Positions 17,563 to 27,207 are shown, counted from the first letter of the stretch. The stretch: DNA of 64,000 nt from Phaeovibrio sulfidiphilus (GCF_014861485.1 NZ_JACZHT010000002.1:406296-470295); one strand, 5' to 3'. Notes: generated by a model from the letters alone, not told the origin. Made by a program: numbers and translations.

Positions 17563-18870
17563 TCAGGCACAGAGCCTGTGGGGCGTCAGAAGGCCGTTGG
17601 TCTCCAGCGCCTCGAGCAGATTGCCCCCGGTGAAGAGAAGGCCCGGAATACCCGCGGCGCGGGCGGCCTCCATGTCCGTGTCCCGGTCCCCGACGAGAAG
17701 GCTGCCCGTCGTGCGAACGGGCCAGGACTCCATCAGGTCCAGAAGCATGCCCGGAGCGGGCTTGCGCCAGGGATGCACCCCCCGGTAGGCGGGAAGGGTG
17801 GCCTCGGGATGCCAGGGGCAGTAGCGCCAGTCGTCCACAAAGGCCCCGTGGCGGTTCAGGGTCTCGCTCATGAAGCGGTGCAGCGTGCGCACGTCCTCCT
17901 CGCCGTAGTACCCCCGGGCCACGCCGGCCTGGTTGGTCACCACAAAGACGTAGTACCCCAGCTCGTTCAGACGCCGGACTGCATCAATGGCGCCGTCCAT
18001 CCACTCGAGGGTGTCGGTGCGGTACTGGTAGCCGTGGTCCACGTTCAGCACCCCGTCCCGGTCCAGGAACACGGCGGGCCTGAGGGGGCGCCCCGGATGG
18101 GGGGAGCCCACAAGGTCCGGGCAGGTCCGAACGGTGCGGGCGTCCAGGTGCGATCCGGCGCACGCGACCGTGACCAGACGGTCAGCCGGGCCGGTGGCTG
18201 CGGCCGTGGGGGTATCGGCAGGGTTGGTGGTCACGGAGGTCGTAGGGGCGGGTGTGCCTGTCGGGTGGCCGAGCAGGTCCGGGTGGGTCTCGACGGCGGC
18301 GCGTCTCAGAACCCAGACCCCGCCGTCACAGCGGGAGCCGGGGGCCGGAGGCGTGTCCGGGCCTGCCTGTCCCTCGGGTGCCGGAAGGACCGCGCGCACA
18401 CCGGCCACCTCGGGCGGGCAGTCCGCCAGACGGGCGGCCAGAGCCCGCCAACTGCCGTCCAGCCAGGTGCGGCCGTCCAGAAACAGGAACGTTTCGTCAA
18501 GGAGGGGCAGGGCGCCCCTCAGAGCCCCCTGGAGCCCGAAGGCATCCGGCGTGCGGTTTACTGTGACGCTGACGCCGAAGCGGGCGCAGGGCTCAAAGCG
18601 GGCCACGTACTGTTCCGCTGCCCCGGGCAAATCCCGCTCCAGAAGCACGATATCATCAAAGCCCTGGCGAGCCGCCTCCGCGATGAGAAAATCCACCAGA
18701 GGCCGCCCGCTGTCCGCCCCGTCCGTCCGGTCCGGGGTTTTCGGGGCCGGGGAGGTGCCGGTGGCGGGAGCCAGATCCGGATCCGGGCGTTCATCCAGGG
18801 CGATAACGCACTGGCGGACGGGGGGTGTGTCGGCGGGAGGGAGGGTGTGCTGCTGCATGGCCTGTATCAA
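17563..18870 (-). CDS. Degenerate sugar nucleotidyltransferase domain fused to GmhB-like HAD phosphatase
   Basis: The C-terminal half (residues about 255-435) is a clear HAD-IIIA phosphatase of the D,D-heptose-1,7-bisphosphate phosphatase type. It has FLDRDGVLN, VVTNQAGVARGYY, CPWHPEA and LLVGDRDTDMEAARAAGIPG. The N-terminal half aligns by eye with HddC/RmlA-type sugar-1-phosphate nucleotidyltransferases (GRPLVDFLIAEAARQGFDDI). The signature GGxGTRL loop, however, is replaced by a Pro/Thr-rich stretch (residues about 22-55), and the metal-binding NGD is changed to DGR. I infer an active phosphatase with a dead or regulatory N-domain. It is the last gene of the export operon and probably makes a polysaccharide precursor. 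Confidence 0.82.
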   Translation of the reverse strand: MIQAMQQHTLPPADTPPVRQCVIALDERPDPDLAPATGTSPAPKTPDRTDGADSGRPLVDFLIAEAARQGFDDIVLLERDLPGAAEQYVARFEPCARFGVSVTVNRTPDAFGLQGALRGALPLLDETFLFLDGRTWLDGSWRALAARLADCPPEVAGVRAVLPAPEGQAGPDTPPAPGSRCDGGVWVLRRAAVETHPDLLGHPTGTPAPTTSVTTNPADTPTAAATGPADRLVTVACAGSHLDARTVRTCPDLVGSPHPGRPLRPAVFLDRDGVLNVDHGYQYRTDTLEWMDGAIDAVRRLNELGYYVFVVTNQAGVARGYYGEEDVRTLHRFMSETLNRHGAFVDDWRYCPWHPEATLPAYRGVHPWRKPAPGMLLDLMESWPVRTTGSLLVGDRDTDMEAARAAGIPGLLFTGGNLLEALETNGLLTPHRLCA

Positions 18871-18918
18871 AGAGGGAACCGGAGTGCGGGCGGGCGGCGG
18901 TCCGGGGAAGCGTGGCGC

Positions 18919-19761
18919 CTAGATGAGCTTGAACCGGCGGTCGTTGATGACGGCACCCACCACGTGGAAGTTGGCAAGCGCGTCCCGGCACCGCTCGAAG
19001 TCCTCAAGCGTTGTGCCTCCGTCCCTCAGGACCAGGAGCACCGCGTCCACATGGGGCAGAAACGCAATGGTGTCGGCCTGGGTGAGCAGGGGAGGCATGT
19101 CGTAGATCACAATGCGGTCCGCATAGCGGTTTTTCAGCTCCCGGGCAAGGGCGGCCATCTTGGGCGTCCCCAGGACTTCGGAGGAGTCCTCCAGGGGATG
19201 GGTGATGGGCAGAAGCCTCAGGCGCTCGATATCAAGGCCCACCATACAGTCCGGCACCTGGGCGTCGCCCTTCAGGTAGTCCCCCAGGCCCAGTTCCGCG
19301 TCAATCCCAAAGTTCCTCTGGACACTGGGATCGCGAAGATCCAGGTCCACCAGAAGAACCGTCTGGTTCACGTCCTGGGCAAGGCTGAGGGCCAGGTTCG
19401 CGGCAATAATGGACTTGCCGTCGCCGTAGACCGGGCTGGTGACGCCCAGGGTTCGGGCGCCGATGCGGCCCATTTCCTGCATGACCTTGGTGCGCAGGAC
19501 ACGGAACAGGTCCGCGTTCCGGTCCTGGAGGCGCCTGGAGATCAGGCGGTTGGCCTCGAGCTGGGTATCGGAGATGTGGAAGATCCGGCTGCGTCGCACC
19601 GGCGCGGGAAGGCTTCCCGGGTCGTCCCCGTCAACCGGAAGCGTGCCGTCCGGGTTCGGGGTTCCGCCCTTCAGAAGCTCACCGGCGCCCCCGTGCTCGG
19701 ATGAAAGCCGGGCGAGGCGCTTCTGGCGTGCTTTTTCCAGAGCTCTGGTCAGTTTGTCCAT
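18919..19761 (-). CDS. CpsD/CapB-type tyrosine-kinase-like ATPase of polysaccharide export
   Basis: A 280-residue cytosolic P-loop ATPase of the BY-kinase family. The Walker A region is SPVYGDGKSIIAANLA and the Walker A' is VLLVDLDLRDPSVQ. A further aspartate motif is IVIYDMPPLLTQAD. In Gram-negatives such a domain is often fused to Wzz. Here it is separate and follows the Wzz-like gene, as in XrtA/PEP-CTERM-type exopolysaccharide loci. No tyrosine-rich C-terminal tail is visible, so autophosphorylation is uncertain. It likely controls chain length or export through contact with the Wzz-like protein. Confidence 0.85.
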   Translation of the reverse strand: MDKLTRALEKARQKRLARLSSEHGGAGELLKGGTPNPDGTLPVDGDDPGSLPAPVRRSRIFHISDTQLEANRLISRRLQDRNADLFRVLRTKVMQEMGRIGARTLGVTSPVYGDGKSIIAANLALSLAQDVNQTVLLVDLDLRDPSVQRNFGIDAELGLGDYLKGDAQVPDCMVGLDIERLRLLPITHPLEDSSEVLGTPKMAALARELKNRYADRIVIYDMPPLLTQADTIAFLPHVDAVLLVLRDGGTTLEDFERCRDALANFHVVGAVINDRRFKLI

Positions 19762-19877
19762 GGCAATCCAAACAATCCGTTTCTGTCTGCCGGCGGGAGG
19801 GAGCCCGGGTCCGGCAGGGGGCGAGGGGACGGAGCGCCGTGGTCCCGGGCAGGGGGCGGCGCTTCGTCCCGGTATCG

Positions 19878-21653
19878 CTAGTAAATTCCGAACTTCCGCA
19901 GGAGCAGGGTCCAGGCGACCTCAAGCGGCATGATCAGCAGGTGGAAGCTGCCCAGCACCACCGTGATGAAGGCGACGGTGGCTCCGGCAATATACAGGAG
20001 GTGGCGCTTGCGGTTCTGCCTTTCCCGTTCCGTGTAGAGGTAGGGAATGGAGACAAGCGGCAGGGTGCCTGTCAGGCGGTAGTAGTGGTTCTGCCCGTTG
20101 ATCACGCTCGACAGGATCTCGATGACGAAGACCGTCCCGATGCCCGACAGGGTGGCGAGAAAGATGCCGGCAAGAAGAAGCATTTTCCGGCCCGGCGAGG
20201 TGTCCGTGGGCAGTTCCGGCGGGTTGATGACCACCAGGCGCTCGCCCTTGTGGTCGGCCTCCATCTTCTCGCTCATTTCGGCGCTGAGCTGCCGGGCTCT
20301 GAGCTCCCGGTAGGCGATCATGGTGTTCTCGTAGTCCCGGGTGAGGGCGGAGAACTCCTCCTCCACCTTGGGGATTTCCGCGATGGAGCGTTGATACTCC
20401 TGGATCTGGCGCTCCAGCTCCGTGCGCTGGTCCAGAAGCGGCGCAAGGGAGGCCTCGGTCGCCTGGATCTGGGAGACGATCATCAGATAGGTGGGGTTGT
20501 CCGCGTCCTGCACCATCTCGTCGGTCATGCTGGTGGCGCGGCTGGTCGCGATCTTCTGCTTGAGCTGGGCAATCTGCCCCTTCAGGTTCTGGATGTCCGG
20601 ATGATCGGGGGACCGGGTTTCCTCAAGGATCTTGAGCCGGGTCTCGGCGTCGATCAGCCGGGACTGGAACTTGGAGGTGTCCTGGCGCGGCCGGGTCGGG
20701 CGGACCTGCTTTTGCAGCAGCTGGATCTGCTTCTCGACCCGGATCACGTCCGGGTGGCGTTCGCTGTACTGCCCCTTGAGAATGGCCAGCTGGGAGCGCA
20801 GGGCCTTGAGCTGGATATCCGGGGAGGTCAGCACCTGGCCGTCCATCACGGCCATGGAGTAGGGCTGAACAAGGGCCAACTGGCCCTTCAGGTCGCCGCG
20901 CTGTTTCTCGAGGGAGGAAATCCGGGTGTTGACCTCACGGAGGCTTGATTCCGTCGAGGCCAGCATCTGCTGGTTGAAGGCCAGGGACTCGGGCCGGGCA
21001 TTCGGGTTCCGGGCACGGAACTCCGCGATTTTCTTGTCCTGCTCCTCGAGGGTCTTTTCGAGGGCCGTCACCTGGTAGGCAATGAAGGCATTCGTCTCGG
21101 TGGCCTGGACCCGGCGCTGCTTCAAATCCTCGTCAAGGAACCGTGAGATCAGCTCGTCGGTGGTCTGCTGGGCCTTCAGCGGGTCGTCGTAGGCAAATGT
21201 CAGGTTGAAGGCGATGGCCGACAGCTGTCCCGCCGACGCCCGCTGGGCCGCGGTCGGGTTCGCGAGGCTCGTGCTGACCATGTCGAGCTGGATTTTCTTG
21301 CGCATGTCCGCAGCCACCTCGGCCAGCGGCATTCTCTTGCGATCCTCGGGGTAGAGGTTCAGCTTGTTGATGACCTCGATCAGCCCGGAGGTGGAGGTCA
21401 CGCGCTGCTGGATCTGGTTGATCCGCTGGTCCGCCAGGGCCTCGGCCATGCGGGCCGCCCCGTCAAAGGTCAGGGAGGCAATGTTCTCGGCGATTTCCGG
21501 GCTCTGGATCTGGACGGTGACCGTACTCTTGTAGCGGTCATAGTTCAGTGTGAAGACAAACGACAGAATCAGCACAAGGAAAAAGGAAACTGTAAAATAT
21601 TTCCAATTCCGAGTCAGTATGGAGATATAGTCTTTGACCCCCATTTCTTTCAT
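19878..21653 (-). CDS. Wzz/GNVR-type polysaccharide chain-length determinant
   Basis: A 591-residue inner-membrane protein. The first transmembrane helix is around residues 18-37 (FTVSFFLVLILSFVFTL). A long, largely coiled-coil periplasmic region follows (about 170-420, rich in Q, E and L). A second helix lies near residue 485 (MLLLAGIFLATLSGIG), and an extra hydrophobic segment near 555 (IAGATVAFITVVLGSF). The proline-rich INPPELPTDTSPGRK before the second helix is typical of the family. It is the polysaccharide co-polymerase that sets chain length and couples to the Wza-like exporter and the CpsD-like ATPase encoded beside it. Confidence 0.88.
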   Translation of the reverse strand: MKEMGVKDYISILTRNWKYFTVSFFLVLILSFVFTLNYDRYKSTVTVQIQSPEIAENIASLTFDGAARMAEALADQRINQIQQRVTSTSGLIEVINKLNLYPEDRKRMPLAEVAADMRKKIQLDMVSTSLANPTAAQRASAGQLSAIAFNLTFAYDDPLKAQQTTDELISRFLDEDLKQRRVQATETNAFIAYQVTALEKTLEEQDKKIAEFRARNPNARPESLAFNQQMLASTESSLREVNTRISSLEKQRGDLKGQLALVQPYSMAVMDGQVLTSPDIQLKALRSQLAILKGQYSERHPDVIRVEKQIQLLQKQVRPTRPRQDTSKFQSRLIDAETRLKILEETRSPDHPDIQNLKGQIAQLKQKIATSRATSMTDEMVQDADNPTYLMIVSQIQATEASLAPLLDQRTELERQIQEYQRSIAEIPKVEEEFSALTRDYENTMIAYRELRARQLSAEMSEKMEADHKGERLVVINPPELPTDTSPGRKMLLLAGIFLATLSGIGTVFVIEILSSVINGQNHYYRLTGTLPLVSIPYLYTERERQNRKRHLLYIAGATVAFITVVLGSFHLLIMPLEVAWTLLLRKFGIY

Positions 21654-21738
21654 GGTCGGGATTTTCCTTGGAGTGCGGCCCGCCCCGCCAGGGGGGCTGC
21701 CGCAAGATGTTTCAAATACAGGACCGCTGGGGCGCGGT

Positions 21739-22953
21739 TTACCAGTCGATGGACAGCTCGGACGGGCGGTAGGTCAGTTCCAGAAGGAATGCATTGGACG
21801 TCGCCGTGTCCTTGATCAGGTCCGTGGACTTTTCCGAGTACCGGTAGCTGCCGATAACGGAGAAGTCACGGGACAGCTTGTACGACACGTGGGGTGACAG
21901 CGACCACACATTCGTGCTGTAGGTTCCTCCGGCGGTCGGAGTTTCGTAAAGCCGGTACCGGGCGTCCAGGCCCAGCCGGATGCGCTCGCTGACGTAGTAG
22001 CTGGAGTTCATTCCGAAATCCGTTGTGTCACTCTCGTATCCTGATGCCGTGGCGTTGGGATAGCGCCGGGCCCAGGCATCCACCATGACGTCCTGGGTCT
22101 TGTAGAACAGGGAGGCGTCAAACGACATCTCCCAGGTGTTCACCACCGGCTCCTCCCAGAAGTAGAGTTCCGACTTCGGCATCTTCCGGTAGCCACCCAA
22201 CTGGATCCCCGCGCTCAGGGTTTCCGAGAACTGGTGACGCCAGCCCAAAGACATCCCGACGTTGTCGACACTGGAGCTGCGACCGCTTGTTGTTTCGTAG
22301 CGGCTGCCCTGGAAGCCGACCGTGGCCGTGTTCTTCTGGTCAAGCATCCTGCTCCATGTAAGGTTGATCGAGTACTGATTGTAGTCCTGATACCCACCTT
22401 TTTTTTCGTAGGTCGAAAACAGGGCGCTTCCGTCCAGGCTCAGTTGGTCGCGTTCTGTCAGGATTTTGGTGAAGCTCGGCGCGAGGGCCACCAGTTCGTG
22501 CTGGATTCCGCTCACGATATAAATGTCACCCGAGTTGAGCTCGCTGGTTCGGGTTGTGTCGTGGTCATAGCGGACACTCATGCCCGCCGACCACGTCTCG
22601 CTGCCCGTCCGTCCATTGACGTCAACATGGGCGTCGGTGGAGCCGTAGCCTTTCCGGTTATAGATCGCGTTGGATACCTTCAGGGCCGCGGACAGGGCGC
22701 TGGTGGGGGTTTCTGCCGAGAGCTCCACGCGCGGGGTTGTGATCCAGCCGGTCGTTGACTCCGGGTTCTTGTAGCGCAGGAGGAGGTTCGAGTCGTGCTC
22801 GAACTTCTGGCTCACGCTGGCCCGGATGTTCCGTTTTGCCGCCTCGGCCGGTCCGGGGATCAGGATGCAAAGCGCGCACGCGGCGAGCCACAGCGGGCCC
22901 GATGTCCGCCCCCGGAGTGTCTGAGTGTCGTTCAAACGGTCTGCAGGCATCAT
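21739..22953 (-). CDS. Outer-membrane beta-barrel protein of exopolysaccharide locus
   Basis: The 404-residue product has a signal peptide (LWLAACALCILIPGPAEA) ending near residue 38. The rest is made of alternating aromatic/polar strands, such as WSAGMSVRYDHD and IRLGLDARYRLYE, ending in aromatic TYRPSELSIDW. That is the pattern of an outer-membrane barrel. Barrels of this size occur in EPS export loci next to Wza, Wzz and CpsD (EpsL or TIGR03016-like), and may form the outer-membrane exit or assist it. The paired ATG codons at 22953/22950 are chosen because the signal peptide follows directly. Confidence 0.78.
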   Translation of the reverse strand: MMPADRLNDTQTLRGRTSGPLWLAACALCILIPGPAEAAKRNIRASVSQKFEHDSNLLLRYKNPESTTGWITTPRVELSAETPTSALSAALKVSNAIYNRKGYGSTDAHVDVNGRTGSETWSAGMSVRYDHDTTRTSELNSGDIYIVSGIQHELVALAPSFTKILTERDQLSLDGSALFSTYEKKGGYQDYNQYSINLTWSRMLDQKNTATVGFQGSRYETTSGRSSSVDNVGMSLGWRHQFSETLSAGIQLGGYRKMPKSELYFWEEPVVNTWEMSFDASLFYKTQDVMVDAWARRYPNATASGYESDTTDFGMNSSYYVSERIRLGLDARYRLYETPTAGGTYSTNVWSLSPHVSYKLSRDFSVIGSYRYSEKSTDLIKDTATSNAFLLELTYRPSELSIDW

Positions 22954-23116
22954 GATGGATCTCAACTGGTCTCCCGCTCCTTGACCGGGGCCCGGGTGTG
23001 TGGTCGGGCCGGGTCCGGTCATTTGCGGGGCAGGTGCCGAAGGGATTCAGGTCGGAAAACGGGCCGTGTCCGGTGTGGGGCGTGCGGGCCCCCTACCGGG
23101 AGAGCGTTGCGGCCCC

Positions 23117-23770
23117 CTAGAAAAGGAGACCCGCGGTCGGGACAACGATCACGTCCCCGGGCTTCAGGACGATGTCCTGGTCCAGGGACCGGCCCCGGAT
23201 CACGTCCTTGTAGGGGAACGGGAAGGAGACCTCACCGTCGCTGGTGCGACGCAGGACGATGATGCCACCCTCGTCGGCAAACGGTGTGACGCCGCCGGCA
23301 ATGCTCAGGGCCTGCATGACCGTGATATTGCGGCTGTTCACGATTTCGCCGGGTTTGTTCACCTGGCCCACCACGTGATACGCGTGGCCGAGGGGCGCCT
23401 TGACGCTGACGGTCACCTCCGCGTTCGGGATGTAGACCTTCAGCCGGTCGCGGATCTCGTCGCGCAGGGTGTCGGGCGTCTTGCCCCGGGTGCTGAGCTC
23501 GCCCACAAGCGGAAACGAGATCTGGGAGCTGGGCAGGACAAGGACTTCCAGGTCCAGCTTTTCCTCGCCCCAGACCGAGATCTGGAGCACGTCACCGGGT
23601 GCCAGGAAGTAGGAGGAGCCCGGAACAGCGCTCGGCTGGTGGCTGTCCACCGGGGCGGAGCGGCCCGCGGTTCCCGCGTCCGTCTGGGCCGGCGCCGGGG
23701 CGGAGGGCAGGTAGGAGCACGCAGCCAGGGCCAGACCCAGGAAAAGAGCGCCTATCGTTCGTGTCGTCAT
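23117..23770 (-). CDS. Wza-like polysaccharide export lipoprotein
   Basis: A 217-residue outer-membrane lipoprotein. The lipobox is LALAAC (Cys18). A Poly_export domain starts at YFLAPGDVLQISVWGEEKL and an SLBB-type domain covers HAYHVVGQVNKPGEI. The end, LKPGDVIVVPTAGLLF, is typical. The protein is shorter than E. coli Wza and lacks the C-terminal amphipathic helix that forms the outer-membrane pore. That fits the presence of a separate barrel encoded next door. AAGAGGGG lies just before the ATG. It is the first gene of the leftward export operon. Confidence 0.9.
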   Translation of the reverse strand: MTTRTIGALFLGLALAACSYLPSAPAPAQTDAGTAGRSAPVDSHQPSAVPGSSYFLAPGDVLQISVWGEEKLDLEVLVLPSSQISFPLVGELSTRGKTPDTLRDEIRDRLKVYIPNAEVTVSVKAPLGHAYHVVGQVNKPGEIVNSRNITVMQALSIAGGVTPFADEGGIIVLRRTSDGEVSFPFPYKDVIRGRSLDQDIVLKPGDVIVVPTAGLLF

Positions 23771-24220
23771 AACCGTCCCCTCTTGCGTTCCATACAACTG
23801 TGAGGCTTCCTGATCGCGGACAATGCCGGCCGGTGGGAGAGGCCCGGGCGCCGCAGCTCCGGCAGGGAACCGGTCCCCGTCCTGTGCGGGGGGAACCCGT
23901 CGTGCGGAGACTTCGCCCCTGCCGCCGGTAAACTCTGGATTCAGTATATCGTCCACCCTTTAACCGGTTCTTAATGCACAATTCCCGTCGGGGGTATTTC
24001 CCGATCCCCGTGACGGTTCCGCAGAACCGAATTTTGCAATGCCTTCCTGCAAAAGGAAACCCCTGTTTTGGGATCGTTCCGGGAATGGGGTGCCATTATT
24101 CCGCCCGGCTGCGGTGTTCCGGGGTGATTTGCACGCCCTGCACAGGTCTTGCTGTGGTTTTCCCGCTAGGCGAGCGCAGTCTCCGGGCAGGGTCCGCACG
24201 GGGGCGGCCGGGGTGCGGCT
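23771..24220. other. Promoter region of the leftward export operon
   Basis: No gene is supported between the export lipoprotein start and the end of the zinc-ribbon protein gene. AT-richer DNA around 23940-24060 (TTCAGTATATCG and neighbouring A/T runs) is the likely promoter zone. Confidence 0.5.
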
Positions 24221-26590
24221 CTAGCGCAGCGACAGGATCTCGCCCGACGCCTCGACACGGTTGTTCAGGAAGAGCCGGGGCTGGATCCGGACCACCGCCG
24301 TGCGCCCCTTGCGGACGTCCTGCAAAAGGGGATCGCTGTTTTTCAGCGAGACCCGGACGCCCCCGACGCCGGCCGGGCTGGCGCCGATCACCACGAATGG
24401 TGCGCCGTTGGCTCCGAACGCGATGTCCGTAACCGTGCCCCTGACAATCAGGGGTTGCTCCATGTACATCTTGCGGGCCCGGACGTCGTCGCGCTCGAAT
24501 TCCTGGACCAGCTGAAACGGGGTGACGGTGTAGGCCAGATACCGGGCCAGCGCCGGGTTGGCCGCAGCCATCGACCCCCGGACCTCAAGAATCTGCAGGG
24601 ACGGGGAGCCCGCCGTCTTTTCCACCACGCAGACCGGAACGCCGTCCGGGTAGCCCTGGCCCGTTTCGTAGAACGCGAATTGGGCCTCCCTCTCGTCGCG
24701 CAGGAAGGAGGGCAGCAGACGGGTGGTCGCCTCACCGTAGAACTCGGCCGGCCGGTCTGTCATGTCCCCCGAGACCTCCACAAGGACATAACGGCCGTCG
24801 ATGGACTGGGCCACCTTCGCGGTAATGCCCAGACCTGTGTCCTCGACCCTGTCCGGGCGGCCCGGGGGGAAGTGGATATGGGGGGCAATCTGGTGCCAGC
24901 CGACCGCCAGGGTCACAAGCAGCAGGAGCGAGAGCAAAAACACGGCGCGCCGGTGTCTGGCCACAAGGCCGGGGCGGGGCACGGGCGAGGCCGGCTCCCG
25001 GGCCGGTGCGGTCATGCTGTCGGCGTAACCGGGCAGGATTGTGCCGGGCGGAAAGAGGCGCCGTGCCATGTCCGGCGACATCCCGGCCAGGGCGGGGAGC
25101 CCCTGGTCCCCCGGGGGCACGACCGGGGTGATGAACGGATACACCGGGCTGCGCTCTCCGCCCGCGGTCCGATAGAGGGCCCGCGCCTGGTCGCTGCCAT
25201 AGAGGGGCAGCGCCTCCGGTGCCGGGGGCGGGCCGTGCGTGACGGCGCTGCCGGCGGAGCCGCCGGCAGGCGGAAAGGGTGCACGGGCGGTGGCCACGGG
25301 AAGGGGAAGGGGCCGCACATCCTCGTAGGCGAGCCGGGTGTCCCCTCTCGCGGTTCCCAGGGACTGCAGGACAGCGGACAGGCTTCCGGGTGTCGGGTCT
25401 CCCGGGGCGGCGTCCGCGGTCGGCGGCAGGACCGGTGTGCCCCAGGGTGTCAGTGGGACCGGCTCCGCAGGCGGGGGAAAACCCGGAACCACCGCAGCAG
25501 ACGTCTGCGCGAGGCCATGGGGATAGGGCGGGTGCCCGGCGCCGTACGGCGCGTCACGGTGCTGTGGTGCCGGTGTGGGGCCCGTTCGTGCCGGGGGCGC
25601 ATCAACTGCCGTCTCACGGTGGCCGGGCTCCGTGTCGTTGCCGGGGCCTGCGCGGTGTCCCGGCGGCCGGGTGCGGGTGTGCTCCCTCCCGGCCTGGAGC
25701 CGGCCCCGGGAGGCACGGGGTGCCGTTTCGGCGGAATCCGTCCGGCCCGTTTCCGGAGGGTGGGGGCGACGGTCCGCACCCGGGCGGGTGGGCTCTCGGT
25801 GAGGCCGGGGTTCTGTGGGGGAAGCCCGGTCCGGCGGGAGGGGAGGGAGGTCCTCCAGGGTGCGGGAGATGCTTCGGGTTGCGCGGCGCGCAATCATGCG
25901 GGCCAGCAGGTCTCCGGATCCGGCGTCGGAGCCGGGCTCTGGGACGGGCGGCGTCAGATGTGGCGGCGGGGGCATCGGCCGGGCCGGGGACAGGGGGCGC
26001 GCGGCCCGGGGTGCCCGGCCGGCTGCGGGGTCCGCCGGTACCGCACCGGGTGTCGGGCGTGCGTGGGCGCTGTGCTGGCGGCCCGGGGTGTCCCGGCGGG
26101 CGGGGGCTCTCTCCGGGTCCGGAGCCGGGTAGAGGTCCGACAGGGGCCGGGCCATCTGGCGCGGCAAGGGCTCGTGGGGGGAGAGCTGGCGGCGGGACGT
26201 CTGATGCGGTGACACCTGATGCGATGACGTCGGGCGCGGTGGCGCTCGGTGCGGGTAAGGCCGGGGTGCGGGGCTCCGCTGAGCCTGTGACTGCCAGGTG
26301 TCTCCGTCCTGCCCACCGGTGGGTGCAGCGGACGGCTGGGCCCTCACCTGAACCGGCGCCCGGGCTGGGGCGCGGGCCTGCACCTGATCCGGCGCCCGGG
26401 CCGGGGTCTGCACATGAACCTGCGCGTGATCCTGAGCAGGGGCCAGGGTCTGGTCCCCGAGGGCGTACCGGTATGTCATGCGATCAAGAACCGTGCCGCC
26501 CGACGCACGCAGGGACGCCCCGCAGCCCGTGCACCGGGGCTGCGAGTCGGAAACGGCCGTTGCGCAGTAGGGACAGGTTACCCGTGCCAT
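24221..26590 (-). CDS. Zinc-ribbon, proline-rich, single-pass membrane protein with OB-fold-like C-terminus
   Basis: The protein has about 789 residues. The start is a zinc ribbon (C6-x2-C9, then C20-x2-C23, in CPYC and CTGC). About 500 residues of Pro/Ala/Arg-rich low-complexity sequence follow. A single transmembrane helix lies near residue 548 (VFLLSLLLLVTLAVGW). The final 200 residues are folded and look extracytoplasmic. Its end (VRGTVTDIAFGANGAPFVVIG and following) resembles a tRNA_anti-like OB-fold. I do not recognise a named family. The ATG has GGAGA about 10 nt upstream, and in-frame codons farther up would add sequence without a zinc ribbon. Function unknown. Confidence 0.7.
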   Translation of the reverse strand: MARVTCPYCATAVSDSQPRCTGCGASLRASGGTVLDRMTYRYALGDQTLAPAQDHAQVHVQTPARAPDQVQARAPARAPVQVRAQPSAAPTGGQDGDTWQSQAQRSPAPRPYPHRAPPRPTSSHQVSPHQTSRRQLSPHEPLPRQMARPLSDLYPAPDPERAPARRDTPGRQHSAHARPTPGAVPADPAAGRAPRAARPLSPARPMPPPPHLTPPVPEPGSDAGSGDLLARMIARRATRSISRTLEDLPPLPPDRASPTEPRPHREPTRPGADRRPHPPETGRTDSAETAPRASRGRLQAGREHTRTRPPGHRAGPGNDTEPGHRETAVDAPPARTGPTPAPQHRDAPYGAGHPPYPHGLAQTSAAVVPGFPPPAEPVPLTPWGTPVLPPTADAAPGDPTPGSLSAVLQSLGTARGDTRLAYEDVRPLPLPVATARAPFPPAGGSAGSAVTHGPPPAPEALPLYGSDQARALYRTAGGERSPVYPFITPVVPPGDQGLPALAGMSPDMARRLFPPGTILPGYADSMTAPAREPASPVPRPGLVARHRRAVFLLSLLLLVTLAVGWHQIAPHIHFPPGRPDRVEDTGLGITAKVAQSIDGRYVLVEVSGDMTDRPAEFYGEATTRLLPSFLRDEREAQFAFYETGQGYPDGVPVCVVEKTAGSPSLQILEVRGSMAAANPALARYLAYTVTPFQLVQEFERDDVRARKMYMEQPLIVRGTVTDIAFGANGAPFVVIGASPAGVGGVRVSLKNSDPLLQDVRKGRTAVVRIQPRLFLNNRVEASGEILSLR

Positions 26591-27207
26591 GGATCGCCGT
26601 TCTCCGGCACTCCTTTCTCGCGTGTCTGGCGGTCCGGTCAGGCGGGGCATGTCCACAGCCGGGCAGAGGGGGTCTCCGAGCCGACGTGCAGCCCCCGGGC
26701 GACCGTGTCTCCCGGGCGCCTTCGCGCTCCGGGTGTTCCCCGCGGGTGTCCCGCCAATTGTACCGGGAACGGACGCAAAATTGGACAGAAAATACAACCC
26801 GGAAGCGGGGAATGTTGGGCGGCTCGAGATCCTCGGGGCGATCCTGCCGGGGCAGCGGCCCCCGGGCCGGCGTGGAACGTCCGTACCCGGGGCGTCCCGG
26901 GATGCGTGTTCCCGGGGCCGGCAGGATGTGCGCACAGGGCATTGGCCGCCGTACGGGTGTCGCCCGTGGCAGCCCGAAAACAAAACCCGGGCCGTGCCGT
27001 GCCCCGTCCCGCGCCCCCTGGGGAGGTGCACAGCGGCCCGCCGCCTTTTTCCTTGTTTTTCTGCGCTTTAACGGCGTTTTCCGGACACCGGGCCGGTCCG
27101 CGTCCCGGTACGGTTTTTGCACATGGACTTCGGCACATCTCTTGAAAGGCGGCTGCCAAAAATGGATACTGGTCTCATTCGCATGTAAACGGAGGCGAGA
27201 GAACCCC
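26591..27207. other. Divergent intergenic region before tenA
   Basis: No gene is supported. A TPP (THI-box) riboswitch was looked for because tenA follows, but its conserved CTGAGA / ACCTGAT elements were not seen. An AT-richer zone around 27045-27180 probably holds the tenA promoter. Confidence 0.5.

Noticed and set aside
17524..19704. 726-codon plus-strand frame opposite the export operon
   Set aside because: It spans two real minus-strand genes with intact motifs and shows no domain of its own.
25279..27207. Upstream in-frame extension of tenA
   Set aside because: TenA proteins start where the GGAGG-preceded ATG lies. The extension is Gly/Arg/Pro-rich and opposite another gene.
26591..27207. 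TPP riboswitch before tenA
   Set aside because: The conserved THI-box segments were looked for and not found.
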